From: an uncultured Bacilli bacterium | Lineage (GTDB): Bacteria > Bacillota_I > Bacilli_A > RF39 > UBA660 | NCBI GenBank assembly: GCA_934141145.1 | Contig: CAKPCA010000004.1 | Location: 1 to 64,000 of the forward strand | Length of the DNA: 64,000 bases | Direction of reading: 5' to 3' | In this document: one piece after another, positions 55,501 through 63,764 of the stretch | How positions within the stretch are numbered: the first letter of the stretch is position 1 | How the letters are laid out: every line of letters starts with the position of its first letter | Program-made: the position numbers and the translations under genes | The notes under the pieces: generated by a model | What the model was told of the DNA's origin: nothing | The model's input: the letters and a program-made list of their open reading frames with translations, nothing else | Databases searched by the model: none

Positions 55501-55813
55501 CACAATATGTAGTGAGTTTAGTACCATGTTTATATGAATATGTATCTATTCCTTTAATTAAACCTATTATTCCTATACTTATTAAGTCATCTACATCTGT
55601 TCTATTAGTTTCGTATTTTTTTACTATATGTACAACTAATCTTAAATTATGTTCTATAAGTTTATTTCTAGCTTCTTTATCTCCATTTAAGTACTTTTTT
55701 ATACATTCTTCCTCTTCTTCTTTACTTAGTGGATCAGGAAATACATTATTAGAATAACTTCCTGTAAAACAAAACATACTTTTTATTAAAGTAGTTAAAA
55801 CTGTTAAAAACAA
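55483..55813 (-). CDS. sigK: sigK, 5' part (split by the skin-like element)
   Basis: This is the N-terminal half of pro-sigma-K. The start is TTG at 55813, seven bases after AGGAAG, giving an about 20-residue hydrophobic pro-sequence (FLTVLTTLIKSMFCFTGSYS) before NNVFPDPLSKEEEEE. Region 2 follows (EHNLRLVVHIVKKYE, DLISIGIIGLIKGIDTYSYKHGTKLTTYCARCIDN). A reading from 55849 would start inside the spoIVB terminator. After the core the frame ends in four element-encoded codons and a stop. It corresponds to SpoIVCB of Bacillus subtilis, where the pro-sequence is removed by SpoIVFB. Confidence 0.94.
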
Positions 55814-55840
55814 AATATCACTTCCTAATAAAATATATGC

Positions 55841-55869
55841 AAAACACATAGATTTAATCTATGTGTTTT
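55841..55869. terminator. Terminator between spoIVB and sigK
   Basis: A 13-bp perfect stem AAAACACATAGAT/ATCTATGTGTTTT with a TTA loop lies just past the spoIVB stop. It lies upstream of the sigK start chosen here, so sigK needs its own promoter. Confidence 0.75.
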
Positions 55870-55874
55870 TATTT

Positions 55875-56855
55875 TTAGTTTTCCGCTTCCTCAAGCATAT
55901 TAGTTATAAATATTCCGTATCCTTTTTTACAATCATTAACAATTACGTGTGTTACTGCGCCTATTACTTTATTATTTTGAATTATTGGAGAACCACTCAT
56001 ACCTTGAATTATACCACCTGTTTTATTTAAAAGTGCAGTATCTGTTATTGTAAAAACAATATTCTTTGTTGAATCCTTAGTATTTATATCATCAATATTT
56101 ATAGTATAAGATTTAACTTCTTCACCATCTAATACTGTTAATATACTGGCTTCTCCTTTTTCTATTTCTTCTTTTTTACCTACTTCATATAAATTACTAT
56201 TATTTATAGTGCTTGTATATGTCCCAAAAATTCCCTTTATTGTATTCTCATCAATAACACCATAAGTTTTATCTTGGTCTACAGTAGCTTCTTTTTCACC
56301 GGGAGTTCCATTTACTGACTTTTTAGTGCCTGTTATATACGAATAATATATAGAACCATCATTTATATTTAAGATACTTTCAGTATTTTTATCTAATATT
56401 TCATGACCCAATGCTCCAAACTTTTTAGTATTTGGATCTATAAATGTTAGTGTTCCTATACCATTTATAGTATCTTTTACATATATACCTGTTTTAAGTT
56501 CACCTTCATGATTTACTATTTTTAATGATCCATTATAGCTTTTACCTTTTCTATTATACTCAATATCTATATCTGTCCTACTTTTATCATTATTTATTTC
56601 ATTAGTAAAATCACTTATATTATTAATAACACGATTATTTACTTTAGTTATGTAGTCTCCGGGTTTTAAGCCAGAAGATTCTGCAATAAGTTCATTATTT
56701 ATTTTATATAAACCTATAACCAATATTCCTTTTGTTTTAACTTCTATACCTATATTTTGCCCACCAACTATTATTTTATTTGAATAAGCAAATACATTTG
56801 TTGGTATAATAATTAATGAAATTAGAAGCATTAAAAAAATTTTTTTAAATTTCAT
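55875..56855 (-). CDS. spoIVB: Sporulation signalling serine protease SpoIVB
   Basis: This 326-residue exported protease has an N-terminal signal or anchor helix (1-23) and a PDZ domain (about 50-110, SSGLKPGDYITKVNNR). A trypsin-like SpoIVB peptidase domain follows, with GHEI near residue 150 (catalytic His) and GMSGSPI near 290 (catalytic Ser). In Bacillus, forespore SpoIVB cuts SpoIVFA to release the protease that activates pro-sigma-K. Here it is directly upstream of sigK itself rather than between recN and spo0A. The ribosome site is AAAGGAAG. Confidence 0.95.
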   Translation of the reverse strand: MKFKKIFLMLLISLIIIPTNVFAYSNKIIVGGQNIGIEVKTKGILVIGLYKINNELIAESSGLKPGDYITKVNNRVINNISDFTNEINNDKSRTDIDIEYNRKGKSYNGSLKIVNHEGELKTGIYVKDTINGIGTLTFIDPNTKKFGALGHEILDKNTESILNINDGSIYYSYITGTKKSVNGTPGEKEATVDQDKTYGVIDENTIKGIFGTYTSTINNSNLYEVGKKEEIEKGEASILTVLDGEEVKSYTINIDDINTKDSTKNIVFTITDTALLNKTGGIIQGMSGSPIIQNNKVIGAVTHVIVNDCKKGYGIFITNMLEEAEN

Positions 56856-56923
56856 AATGCACTTCCTTTGTAATTCGAATTACATTATTATTATGAGATT
56901 AAATAAAAAAATTATAGTAATAA

Positions 56924-56957
56924 AAAAATGGAAGTAAAGTTATTTTTTTCCATTTTT
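56924..56957 (-). terminator. Terminator after thyA
   Basis: A 10-bp stem AAAAATGGAA/TTCCATTTTT overlaps the thyA stop codon. Confidence 0.65.
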
Positions 56958-58188
56958 ATTGCGCAACTGGCATACTAATATATGGTGCAGAAGAATAATG
57001 TAATAATTTTATATCTTCATTACCTGTTGCATTTTCTTTTAAGTATTCTTTATCACTATTTACTTTATTACTAAATGCATAAAAATCATCTTTAGATGCA
57101 AGTTCTAATTTTGGTTTTTGTTTTGTAAGCATAAGTTCAAAAATTTGAAGATCCTTTTTTGCATCATTAAATTCTGCTTGTGCTTCTTCATTATCTGGAT
57201 TATTATTTAAATATTCTTCCCTTTCATCTTTAGTAGATTTAAGTGCATTATAAAATTCTTCTAAGTTATTATCGCTATTTTCGTTAATAATTTTTTCAAA
57301 TTTAAGCATTTTTTCATAATTTGTAAGTTGTTTTTTAATTCCATCTATTTGATTAACATAAATATGTGCATCAGCAATATTATAATATAATTTACCAACT
57401 TTTAAGCCAGACACTTTAGCAAGAAGTGACATTAAAATTGCATACTGACTTATATTAAATGGAAGACCTAGCGGAACATCTGCACTTCTTTGATCAACAA
57501 AACAATTTAACCTTCCTTTATAAACCTTATATTCATTACTCCATACACAAGATGGAAGTACTGCTGTTCTTAGATCAGCATCTTGCCATAAACTTATAAG
57601 CATTCTTCTATCATGAGGATTATTTTTAAGTGCATTAAGTACATAATCAAGTCTTTTATATTTATTAATTATATAACCATATGCTGTACCAATTGTACCA
57701 GCGTATTCTTTTCCATAAAATTTTGCTTCTTTAATATTTTTACCTTCGATATTTGATTTAGCTTTCATTCCTATAATTATATTACCATCTAAATCATATA
57801 CATTTACTTCTTTATCTTTATCATAATTTTCAGTAGTAGATTCATATATTCTATATATTCCATCAGAATCTACTTTCCACTTATCCCAAATTTTGTTGCC
57901 TCTTTCTTTTAACCAAGATACATCATTAGTTTGTGCTTGATAAATCCAAAGTAGTTCACTAAGAGCATTTTTTAACACTATTTTTTTAGATTCAAGAATA
58001 GGAAATTCATTTCCTACATCAAATACATATCCACCACCAGGAATACTTAAAGTATCTACACTAGTTCTATTTTCAAAAAGTTCCCCTTCACTAAGTATCT
58101 TTTTTAATAGCTCACAATATTGTTTATCAAAATCTCTAACAATAGCATTTTCTCTATTTATTTTTACTTCTTTACCATTTATAACCAT
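56956..58188 (-). CDS. thyA: Thymidylate synthase ThyA with insertions
   Basis: This 410-residue enzyme methylates dUMP with methylene-tetrahydrofolate. The active-site block LPSCVWSNEYKVYKGRLN holds the nucleophilic Cys; the CV pair resembles Bacillus ThyA rather than the usual CH. DQRSADVPLGLPFNISQY and NIADAHIYVNQ are dUMP contacts, and the terminus SMPVAQ matches the family end. Most ThyA proteins are 260-320 residues. Extra segments are seen near 110-160 and 290-355 (a charged helical insertion). The ribosome site is AGGAGA. It follows xseB. Confidence 0.93.
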   Translation of the reverse strand: MVINGKEVKINRENAIVRDFDKQYCELLKKILSEGELFENRTSVDTLSIPGGGYVFDVGNEFPILESKKIVLKNALSELLWIYQAQTNDVSWLKERGNKIWDKWKVDSDGIYRIYESTTENYDKDKEVNVYDLDGNIIIGMKAKSNIEGKNIKEAKFYGKEYAGTIGTAYGYIINKYKRLDYVLNALKNNPHDRRMLISLWQDADLRTAVLPSCVWSNEYKVYKGRLNCFVDQRSADVPLGLPFNISQYAILMSLLAKVSGLKVGKLYYNIADAHIYVNQIDGIKKQLTNYEKMLKFEKIINENSDNNLEEFYNALKSTKDEREEYLNNNPDNEEAQAEFNDAKKDLQIFELMLTKQKPKLELASKDDFYAFSNKVNSDKEYLKENATGNEDIKLLHYSSAPYISMPVAQ

Positions 58189-58206
58189 AAAAATCTCCTA
58201 TTTTTT

Positions 58207-58431
58207 TTATTCTTCTGCTTTAAATTCTCCTAAAGAGCCATCTTCTTTTAATATTTCATTAACTGCTTTTTCTGCTTCATCTAATTTTTTAGAACATTCT
58301 TTAGCTAATTTCATTGCTTCAGTATATTTATTTATAGCATCGTCAAGATCTACATTACCATTTTCAAGTTCTTTTACTATACTTTCTAATTCACTTAATT
58401 TTTCTTCAAATTTCTTTTCTTCTTTTGCCAT
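58207..58431 (-). CDS. xseB: Exodeoxyribonuclease VII small subunit
   Basis: This 74-residue helical protein has the XseB pattern KFEEKLSELESIVKELENGN and LDDAINKYTEAMKLAKECSKKL. It binds XseA in the nuclease that degrades single-stranded DNA from both ends. It starts one base after the xseA stop, with AAGGAG inside xseA, so translation is coupled. Confidence 0.95.
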   Translation of the reverse strand: MAKEEKKFEEKLSELESIVKELENGNVDLDDAINKYTEAMKLAKECSKKLDEAEKAVNEILKEDGSLGEFKAEE

Positions 58432-58432
58432 T

Positions 58433-59701
58433 TTAGTTCTCCTTTATATTTATTACTTCTGATGAAATAATACCATCTTTAAAAGTAATTTCTAATTTAT
58501 CTTTTACTTTTATATTTTTTGCAGTATTTACTACTTTATTATCTATTTTTGTTATTGTATAACCTCTTTTTAAAGTATTAAGTGGATTTAATATTTCAAG
58601 CTTATTTACTATATTTTCATAGTCATTATTTTTCTTTTCTAATATTTTTTTAGGATTTGTAAATATATAACTTTGTTTGATATTACAAAATCTTATTTTT
58701 ACTGTATCCATCTTATTTATAATAACATTTTTAAGTCTTTCTATATAATTAGATAATTTTTCTTCTTTTACTTCATAAATACTCATTGGACTTTTTAATA
58801 TATAACTAGTTTTTAATTTATTTAATTTTTCTTTATTTATTTCTATTTTATTTTTAATATCTTTATTTACTCGAAGTTCATACTGCTTTATTAATTTTTT
58901 TAATTCTTCTTTATCTGGTACTGCAAGTTCTGCTGCTCCTGTTGGAGTTACTGCTCTTACATCTGAGACAAAATCACTAATAGTAAAATCTATTTCATGA
59001 CCTACAGCACTTATTACTGGAGTCTTACACTCATATATTGCTCTTGCAACTACTTCTTCATTAAATGCCCATAAATCTTCAAGTGATCCTCCACCTCTAC
59101 CTACTATTAGAGTATCAAGATTATAAGTATCTGCTATTTTTATATTTCTTACAATATCATCTTTTGCTTCTCTTCCTTGTACTAAAGATGGAAAAAGAAT
59201 AACTTCACAAAGAGGATACCTTCTATTAATAGTTGAAATTATATCTTTAATAGCTGCTCCTGTAGGTGCTGTTACTACACCTATTCTATTTGGTATTTTT
59301 GGTATTTGTTTTTTATGTGCTTTATCAAATAATCCTTCTTTTTCTAAATCTTTTTTTAATTTTTCAAACAAAGCATATAAATTACCAATACCATCTTCCA
59401 TCATATCAGTAACATATATTTGATAATTACCAGTTTGTTCAAATACACTAATTCTACCCTTTACAAGTACTTTCATTCCGTCTATAGGTTCAAAATTTAT
59501 ATTTTTCGTACTACTTGCAAACATAATAGCATTAATTCTTGATTCTTCATCTTTAATAGTAAAATAGAAATGACCTCTTGAATGATGTTTAAAGTTAGAT
59601 ATTTCACCTTTAATATAAACTTCATTCAAATTAGCATCATTATCTATCTTATATTTAATATAACGAGTTAAAGCCGCTACTGTTATATAATTATTGTTCA
59701 T
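58433..59701 (-). CDS. xseA: Exodeoxyribonuclease VII large subunit
   Basis: This 422-residue protein has the N-terminal OB fold (ITVAALTRYIKYKIDND to about 100). The catalytic core follows with NRIGVVTAPTGAAIKDI near 135, LIVGRGGGSLEDLWAFN near 190 and PVISAVGHEIDFTISDFVSDVRAVTPTGAAEL near 222. A C-terminal coiled coil completes it. The start is the Met after GGTGA near the nusB 3' end, giving an 11-base overlap with nusB. The order nusB-xseA-xseB is the conserved Firmicutes arrangement. Confidence 0.96.
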   Translation of the reverse strand: MNNNYITVAALTRYIKYKIDNDANLNEVYIKGEISNFKHHSRGHFYFTIKDEESRINAIMFASSTKNINFEPIDGMKVLVKGRISVFEQTGNYQIYVTDMMEDGIGNLYALFEKLKKDLEKEGLFDKAHKKQIPKIPNRIGVVTAPTGAAIKDIISTINRRYPLCEVILFPSLVQGREAKDDIVRNIKIADTYNLDTLIVGRGGGSLEDLWAFNEEVVARAIYECKTPVISAVGHEIDFTISDFVSDVRAVTPTGAAELAVPDKEELKKLIKQYELRVNKDIKNKIEINKEKLNKLKTSYILKSPMSIYEVKEEKLSNYIERLKNVIINKMDTVKIRFCNIKQSYIFTNPKKILEKKNNDYENIVNKLEILNPLNTLKRGYTITKIDNKVVNTAKNIKVKDKLEITFKDGIISSEVINIKEN

Positions 59702-60095
59702 CTTTTTCACCATGATAAATACTATCAAGTACTGCATTTATCATATTTTTTACTTTTTCATCTGAATATTCTTTAGCAAGTGCGACTGCTTCATTTATTG
59801 CGACTATTTCTGGTGTATCAGTATAAACTAGTTCATATATTCCCATTCTAAGAATTGCTTGATCTGTTTTACCAAGTCTATCGATAGTCCAATCTTTTAA
59901 ATGTTTATTTGCAATTTTATCAATATCATTTTTATATTCTAGTACTCCATTTACTATTTGATTTACAAATTCATTTTCAACAGGTACTGATTCTTTTATA
60001 ACATCATTTACAGTATAATCTATATCATTTGAATCATATAAAAATATTTGATATAAAATTGTCATTATCTTTTTTCTAAGTTCTGTTCTATTCAT
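59691..60095 (-). CDS. nusB: Transcription antitermination factor NusB
   Basis: This 134-residue all-helical protein binds boxA RNA with NusE in rRNA antitermination. Family landmarks are RTELRKKIMTILYQI, the central VENEFVNQIVNGVLEYKNDID, and DWTIDRLGKTDQAILRMGIYEL with PEIVAINEAVALAKEYSDEK. The start follows GGGTGA; a longer frame to 60122 lacks support. It is followed by xseA. Confidence 0.95.
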   Translation of the reverse strand: MNRTELRKKIMTILYQIFLYDSNDIDYTVNDVIKESVPVENEFVNQIVNGVLEYKNDIDKIANKHLKDWTIDRLGKTDQAILRMGIYELVYTDTPEIVAINEAVALAKEYSDEKVKNMINAVLDSIYHGEKDEQ

Positions 60096-60170
60096 AAATA
60101 TCACCCAATACAATTTTATCACATAAAAAACAAAAAAACTATTATAAAATAGCTCTATTTGTCAAAATAA

Positions 60171-60764
60171 TTACATTTCTCTTACTAATTTTTTAAAACA
60201 TCTAGTTTTTTCTGGTTTAAGATAAAAATATATATCAATTGGCATTGTTAAACCGCATAATAACAATAGTATAATAGTTAGATAAAATTTAAAACTAATT
60301 ACTTTTTTATCAGTCATATAATTTATATTAGAATAATATTTATTACTAAAATATTTATTATTAGTGTTATACTCTAATTTTTCTTTTATATCTTTCATAT
60401 TTGAATCAAAATCTAATTGTCTTAATGTTACTTTATTAGTTAATGCAGTATTTTCTGTTAATGCGACTAAAATATCTTCACCTTCTATATTCAAAGAATA
60501 TATATTTATTTTATCATCTTCATTACTTATAATTTGATACTTCATTAACTTTGCATTAGTCAAATCAAGTGTTACAAATCTTTCATTAGAATTTGATAAT
60601 ACTAATAAACTATTTCTATCATTAATAATATTAGTTCCTTTAAATATAGACATATATAATTTAGAATTTAATATAGTAGTAAGTAAGCAAAATAATATTA
60701 TTACAAACTTTAATACTATATTTTCCATTTTTCCTCTTCTTGATATTTCGATATATTCTTTCAT
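60171..60764 (-). CDS. Hypothetical two-helix membrane protein
   Basis: No family was recognised for this 197-residue protein. An N-terminal membrane helix lies near residues 17-37, and an extracytoplasmic domain of about 110 residues contains RFVTLDLTNAKLMKYQII. A second helix lies near 157-180, with a short basic tail. A start 12 codons later (MENIVLK) also has a ribosome site. The position upstream of nusB is where spoIIIA and acetyl-CoA carboxylase genes lie in Bacillus, but there is no similarity to those. Confidence 0.6.
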   Translation of the reverse strand: MKEYIEISRRGKMENIVLKFVIILFCLLTTILNSKLYMSIFKGTNIINDRNSLLVLSNSNERFVTLDLTNAKLMKYQIISNEDDKINIYSLNIEGEDILVALTENTALTNKVTLRQLDFDSNMKDIKEKLEYNTNNKYFSNKYYSNINYMTDKKVISFKFYLTIILLLLCGLTMPIDIYFYLKPEKTRCFKKLVREM

Positions 60765-60819
60765 AAATTTCTCCTACTATAAGAATTATATCACTAAATA
60801 TATATTTTTAACAAGATAA

Positions 60820-62214
60820 TTATTTTCTAAAAAAGTTAAGATAAGTTTTATATGCAGAATATATATCATATTTGCTTGTTACTTCATATGGTGCATGCAT
60901 TGATAAAACTCCTATACCGCAGTCTACTACTTCTATACCTTTATCTGCTAATATATATGCAATAGTGCCTCCACCACCTATATCTACTTTACCAAGTTCT
61001 GATACTTGATACTTTATATTATTTTCTTCTAGTATATTTCTTACGTATGCCATAAACTCTGCATTTGCGTCACTAGCACCACTTTTGCCTCTTGAACCTG
61101 TATACTTATTAAGTACTACGCCATATCCAATTTTAGATGCATTATTTATTTCTGATACATTCTTATAAATTGGGTCAAATCCAGCATCTACATCCGCAGA
61201 AAGCATTTTAGAATTCATAAATACTTTATCAATCATATTAGGCATATTTTCACCCTTTTTATCTAGTAATAAAGATATAAAATAATTAAATGCATTAGAT
61301 GCCATACCTGTATTTCCAACACTACCTATTTCTTCTTTATCAGATAAAATACATACACAAGTTTTAGAATTTTCTCTTATATCTAATATTGATTTTAAAG
61401 ATGCAAAAGAACAAACTTTATCATCTTGACCATATGCAGCGACCATTGATTCATCAAAGCCTAAACTTCTTGCTTTAAATGCTGGGACTAATTCTATTTC
61501 TGAACTTAAGAAATCTTTTTCTGTTATACCATATTTTTGATTTAATATGTTTAATATATTTATTTTAGATCCAGAATCTACACTATATGGAATACTTCCA
61601 ATTAATAAATTTAAATCTTCTCCTTCTATTGCATTACTTAGTTTTTTATTCATTTGATCAGTTGCTAAATGGGGTAATAAATCAGTAATAGTAAATATAG
61701 GATCACTATCTTTTTCACCAATTTCTATATCAATTTTTTCACCATTTGTTTTAACAACAGTACCATGTATTGCTAAAGGTATTGTAGTCCATTGATATTT
61801 TTTTATACCTCCATAATAATGAGTCTTAAAATATGTAAGTCCATTATCTTCATATATAGGATTTGGTTTTAAATCAAGTCTTGGTGAATCTATATGCGCA
61901 CCTACTAAATTAAGACCATTTTCAAGTACTTCTTTACCTATTACTGCAATAAATACACTTTTATTTCTATTTATATAGTATACTCTATCGCCATATTTTA
62001 AACTGTCCATATCATTTATATCTTTAAAGCCATTTTCTTTTAACATACTAAGTACAGTCTTAGTAGCTTCTCTTTCTGTTTTACTTTTATTCATAAATGA
62101 CATGTATTCTTCTGCAAAAGAAAATATCTTATTTCTTTCTAGTGCATCTACTTCATTCCAACCACATTTTTTATCATTGCATAATTTTTCTTTTATTATT
62201 TTATCATTTTCCAT
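60820..62214 (-). CDS. M18-family aminopeptidase
   Basis: This 464-residue dizinc aminopeptidase has metal motifs GAHIDSPRLDLKPNP near residue 110, CILSDKEEIGSVGNTG near 290, SADVDAGFDP near 345 and a final SMHAPYE near 440. The insert GGGGTIAY lies near the C-terminal catalytic His. It releases N-terminal residues from peptides in the cytosol. It is a single gene with AGGAGG as ribosome site, upstream in direction from nothing else of its operon and downstream of rplT. Confidence 0.95.
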   Translation of the reverse strand: MENDKIIKEKLCNDKKCGWNEVDALERNKIFSFAEEYMSFMNKSKTEREATKTVLSMLKENGFKDINDMDSLKYGDRVYYINRNKSVFIAVIGKEVLENGLNLVGAHIDSPRLDLKPNPIYEDNGLTYFKTHYYGGIKKYQWTTIPLAIHGTVVKTNGEKIDIEIGEKDSDPIFTITDLLPHLATDQMNKKLSNAIEGEDLNLLIGSIPYSVDSGSKINILNILNQKYGITEKDFLSSEIELVPAFKARSLGFDESMVAAYGQDDKVCSFASLKSILDIRENSKTCVCILSDKEEIGSVGNTGMASNAFNYFISLLLDKKGENMPNMIDKVFMNSKMLSADVDAGFDPIYKNVSEINNASKIGYGVVLNKYTGSRGKSGASDANAEFMAYVRNILEENNIKYQVSELGKVDIGGGGTIAYILADKGIEVVDCGIGVLSMHAPYEVTSKYDIYSAYKTYLNFFRK

Positions 62215-62266
62215 ATTTATCCTCCTAGTATTATTATACCATGATTTTATTTAAATATTAAAAAAA

Positions 62267-62288
62267 GAAGCTTATTTTAAAGCTTCTA
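62267..62288 (-). terminator. Terminator of the infC-rpmI-rplT operon
   Basis: The stem AGAAGCTT/AAGCTTCT has a 6-base loop and overlaps the rplT stop. An A-tract on the plus strand gives a T-run on the transcript. Confidence 0.75.
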
Positions 62289-62805
62289 ATAATTCTGCCT
62301 TTTTCATAGTAGATGCTCCTGCTATATTTTTTTCTTTAGCAAGTGCTTTTAATTCTGCTACTGTCATTTTACTTAAATCAGTAGTTTCTTTTTTAGCATC
62401 TTCTTTTACAGTTTTAGTAGTTTTTACTTCTTCTTTCTTTACTGTTTTTCCATTTAGAGCATCTTTAGCTTCTTTTACTAATGAAGCAAATGCTTCTTTA
62501 TCTGAAATTGCAAGTTCTGATAACATTTTTCTATTGATTACTATTCCTGCTTTGTTAAGACCATCTATGAATTTAGAATAACTAATATCGTTATTTCTGC
62601 ATTCTGCATTAATACGAGTTATCCATAATTTTCTGAAATTTCTCTTATTTTGTCTTCTATCTCTATATGCATATTTACCTGAATGCATTAATTGTTCTTT
62701 AGCAGTTTTAAATAATCTATGTTTACTACCAAAGTAACCTCTTGCTCTTTTTAATATCTTTTTGTGTCTTGCTTTTGTTGTAACACCTGTTTTTACTCTT
62801 GCCAT
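62272..62805 (-). CDS. rplT: Ribosomal protein L20 with a C-terminal SAP/Rho-N-like extension
   Basis: This 177-residue protein begins with a complete L20 (about 1-117): ARVKTGVTTKARHKKILK, RRQNKRNFRKLWITRINA and FIDGLNKAGIVINRKMLSELA. A Lys/Thr/Glu linker leads to MTVAELKALAKEKNIAGAS and MKKAELLEAL (about 145-177), the helix-extended-loop-helix layout of SAP/Rho N-terminal domains that bind nucleic acids. Usual L20 is near 118 residues. L20 also represses its own operon in Bacillus. The ribosome site is AAAGGGGG. Confidence 0.94.
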   Translation of the reverse strand: MARVKTGVTTKARHKKILKRARGYFGSKHRLFKTAKEQLMHSGKYAYRDRRQNKRNFRKLWITRINAECRNNDISYSKFIDGLNKAGIVINRKMLSELAISDKEAFASLVKEAKDALNGKTVKKEEVKTTKTVKEDAKKETTDLSKMTVAELKALAKEKNIAGASTMKKAELLEALK

Positions 62806-62823
62806 TTTACTTTTCCCCCTTTA

Positions 62824-63030
62824 CTATTGCATTCTGTCTATAAGTCTTTTTAATCTCTTTGAATCAGCACTTGATAGACTAGAACCCTTTCTTAAATTTC
62901 TCATTCTTGCAGCACTATAACCTACTGTTTTATGGTTAGCTCCTGGTTTTTTGAATTTAGCTGAACCGCTATTTCTAAGCATAATAGATTTTTTAGTACC
63001 TTTATGTGTTTTTTGTTTAATTTTTCCCAT
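62824..63030 (-). CDS. rpmI: Ribosomal protein L35
   Basis: This 68-residue basic protein has the L35 pattern KQKTHKGTKKSIMLRNSGSAKFKK, then AARMRNLRKGSSLSSAD. It starts one base after the infC stop codon, with AAGGAAGG inside infC as ribosome site. The longer frame to 63060 reads back into infC and is not used. Confidence 0.95.
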   Translation of the reverse strand: MGKIKQKTHKGTKKSIMLRNSGSAKFKKPGANHKTVGYSAARMRNLRKGSSLSSADSKRLKRLIDRMQ

Positions 63031-63031
63031 A

Positions 63032-63565
63032 CTATTTACCTTCCTTCTTGATTGGTGCAATCATCATATACATACTTTTCATTTCCATTGTTGGTTCTTT
63101 TTCAACTACACCGTAGTCCTTTATTGCATCAGCAAATCTAAGCATAACATCTTTACCTAATTCAGTATGTGCAAGTTCTCTTCCTTTAAATCTGATTGTT
63201 ACCTTTATTTTATGACCTTTTTCTAGATATTTATTTACTTGTTTTACTCTTGTATTAAAGTCATGAATATCAATATTAACTGATAATCTAAATTCTTTTA
63301 ATTCAGTATTATTTTCTCTTTGTTTCTTATAAGCCTCTTTTTGCTTCTTCTGTTTTTCATATTTGAATTTATTATAATCCATTATTTTACAAACAGTTTT
63401 ATCTGCATTTTGACTTATTAAAACAAGATCAAAACCTGCGACTGATGCAAGTGTTAATGCATCTTCTCTTGTTTTTAAACCTAATTGTTCTCCTTTAGGT
63501 CCTATTACTAAAACTTCCTTTGCCCTTATTTGCTCATTTATAGGCATTTCTCTTTCCTTTGCTAT
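63032..63565 (-). CDS. infC: Translation initiation factor IF-3, probable ATA start
   Basis: This 177-residue protein has the IF-3 N domain (PINEQIRAKEVLVIGPKGEQLGLKTREDAL), a Lys-rich linker and the C domain (KEFRLSVNIDIHDFNTRVKQVNKYLEKGHKIKVTIRFKGRELAHTELG, given in part). The strongest ribosome site, GGAGGTG, stands nine bases before ATA (63563-63565), and the residues IAKERE-MPINEQ align with the AUU-initiated start of Bacillus infC. A start at ATG (63547) after AAAGGA is the alternative. A rare start codon allows IF-3 to repress its own synthesis. Confidence 0.93.
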   Translation of the reverse strand: MAKEREMPINEQIRAKEVLVIGPKGEQLGLKTREDALTLASVAGFDLVLISQNADKTVCKIMDYNKFKYEKQKKQKEAYKKQRENNTELKEFRLSVNIDIHDFNTRVKQVNKYLEKGHKIKVTIRFKGRELAHTELGKDVMLRFADAIKDYGVVEKEPTMEMKSMYMMIAPIKKEGK

Positions 63566-63718
63566 TTCAAAGCACCTCCAATAAAAAAATGAATACAATG
63601 TATTCACCTATAATCAAAAGACATATAAACTTATATATAAATATGGCCTTTGACCTATTACTTATACGTAATCAGGTGAGATATACATCTACTTTCCTTC
63701 GTTTTTCTTCAAAACTAC
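63566..63718 (-). promoter_or_regulatory. Leader of the infC-rpmI-rplT operon with attenuator (L20-leader-like)
   Basis: About 150 bases of untranslated leader precede infC. It ends in a terminator at 63583-63606, where TGAATACA pairs with TGTATTCA and seven T residues follow on the minus strand, just before the GGAGG ribosome site. Several short stems lie upstream (around GGTCAAAGGCC). The position and the premature terminator match the L20 autoregulatory leader of Firmicutes. I did not match the whole covariance pattern. Confidence 0.75.
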
Positions 63719-63724
63719 GAACTA

Positions 63725-63753
63725 ATTATATATTATTTTATATGTTTTGTAAA
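63725..63753 (-). promoter_or_regulatory. Sigma-A promoter of the infC operon
   Basis: On the minus strand TTTACA (63748-63753) and TATAAT (63725-63730) are separated by exactly 17 bases, placing the transcript start at the leader. Confidence 0.8.
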
Positions 63754-63764
63754 GTATTTTTTAC

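Noticed and set aside
55473..55757. Plus-strand open frame opposite sigK
   Set aside because: It is a shadow of the conserved sigma region 2 coding sequence, with no ribosome site.
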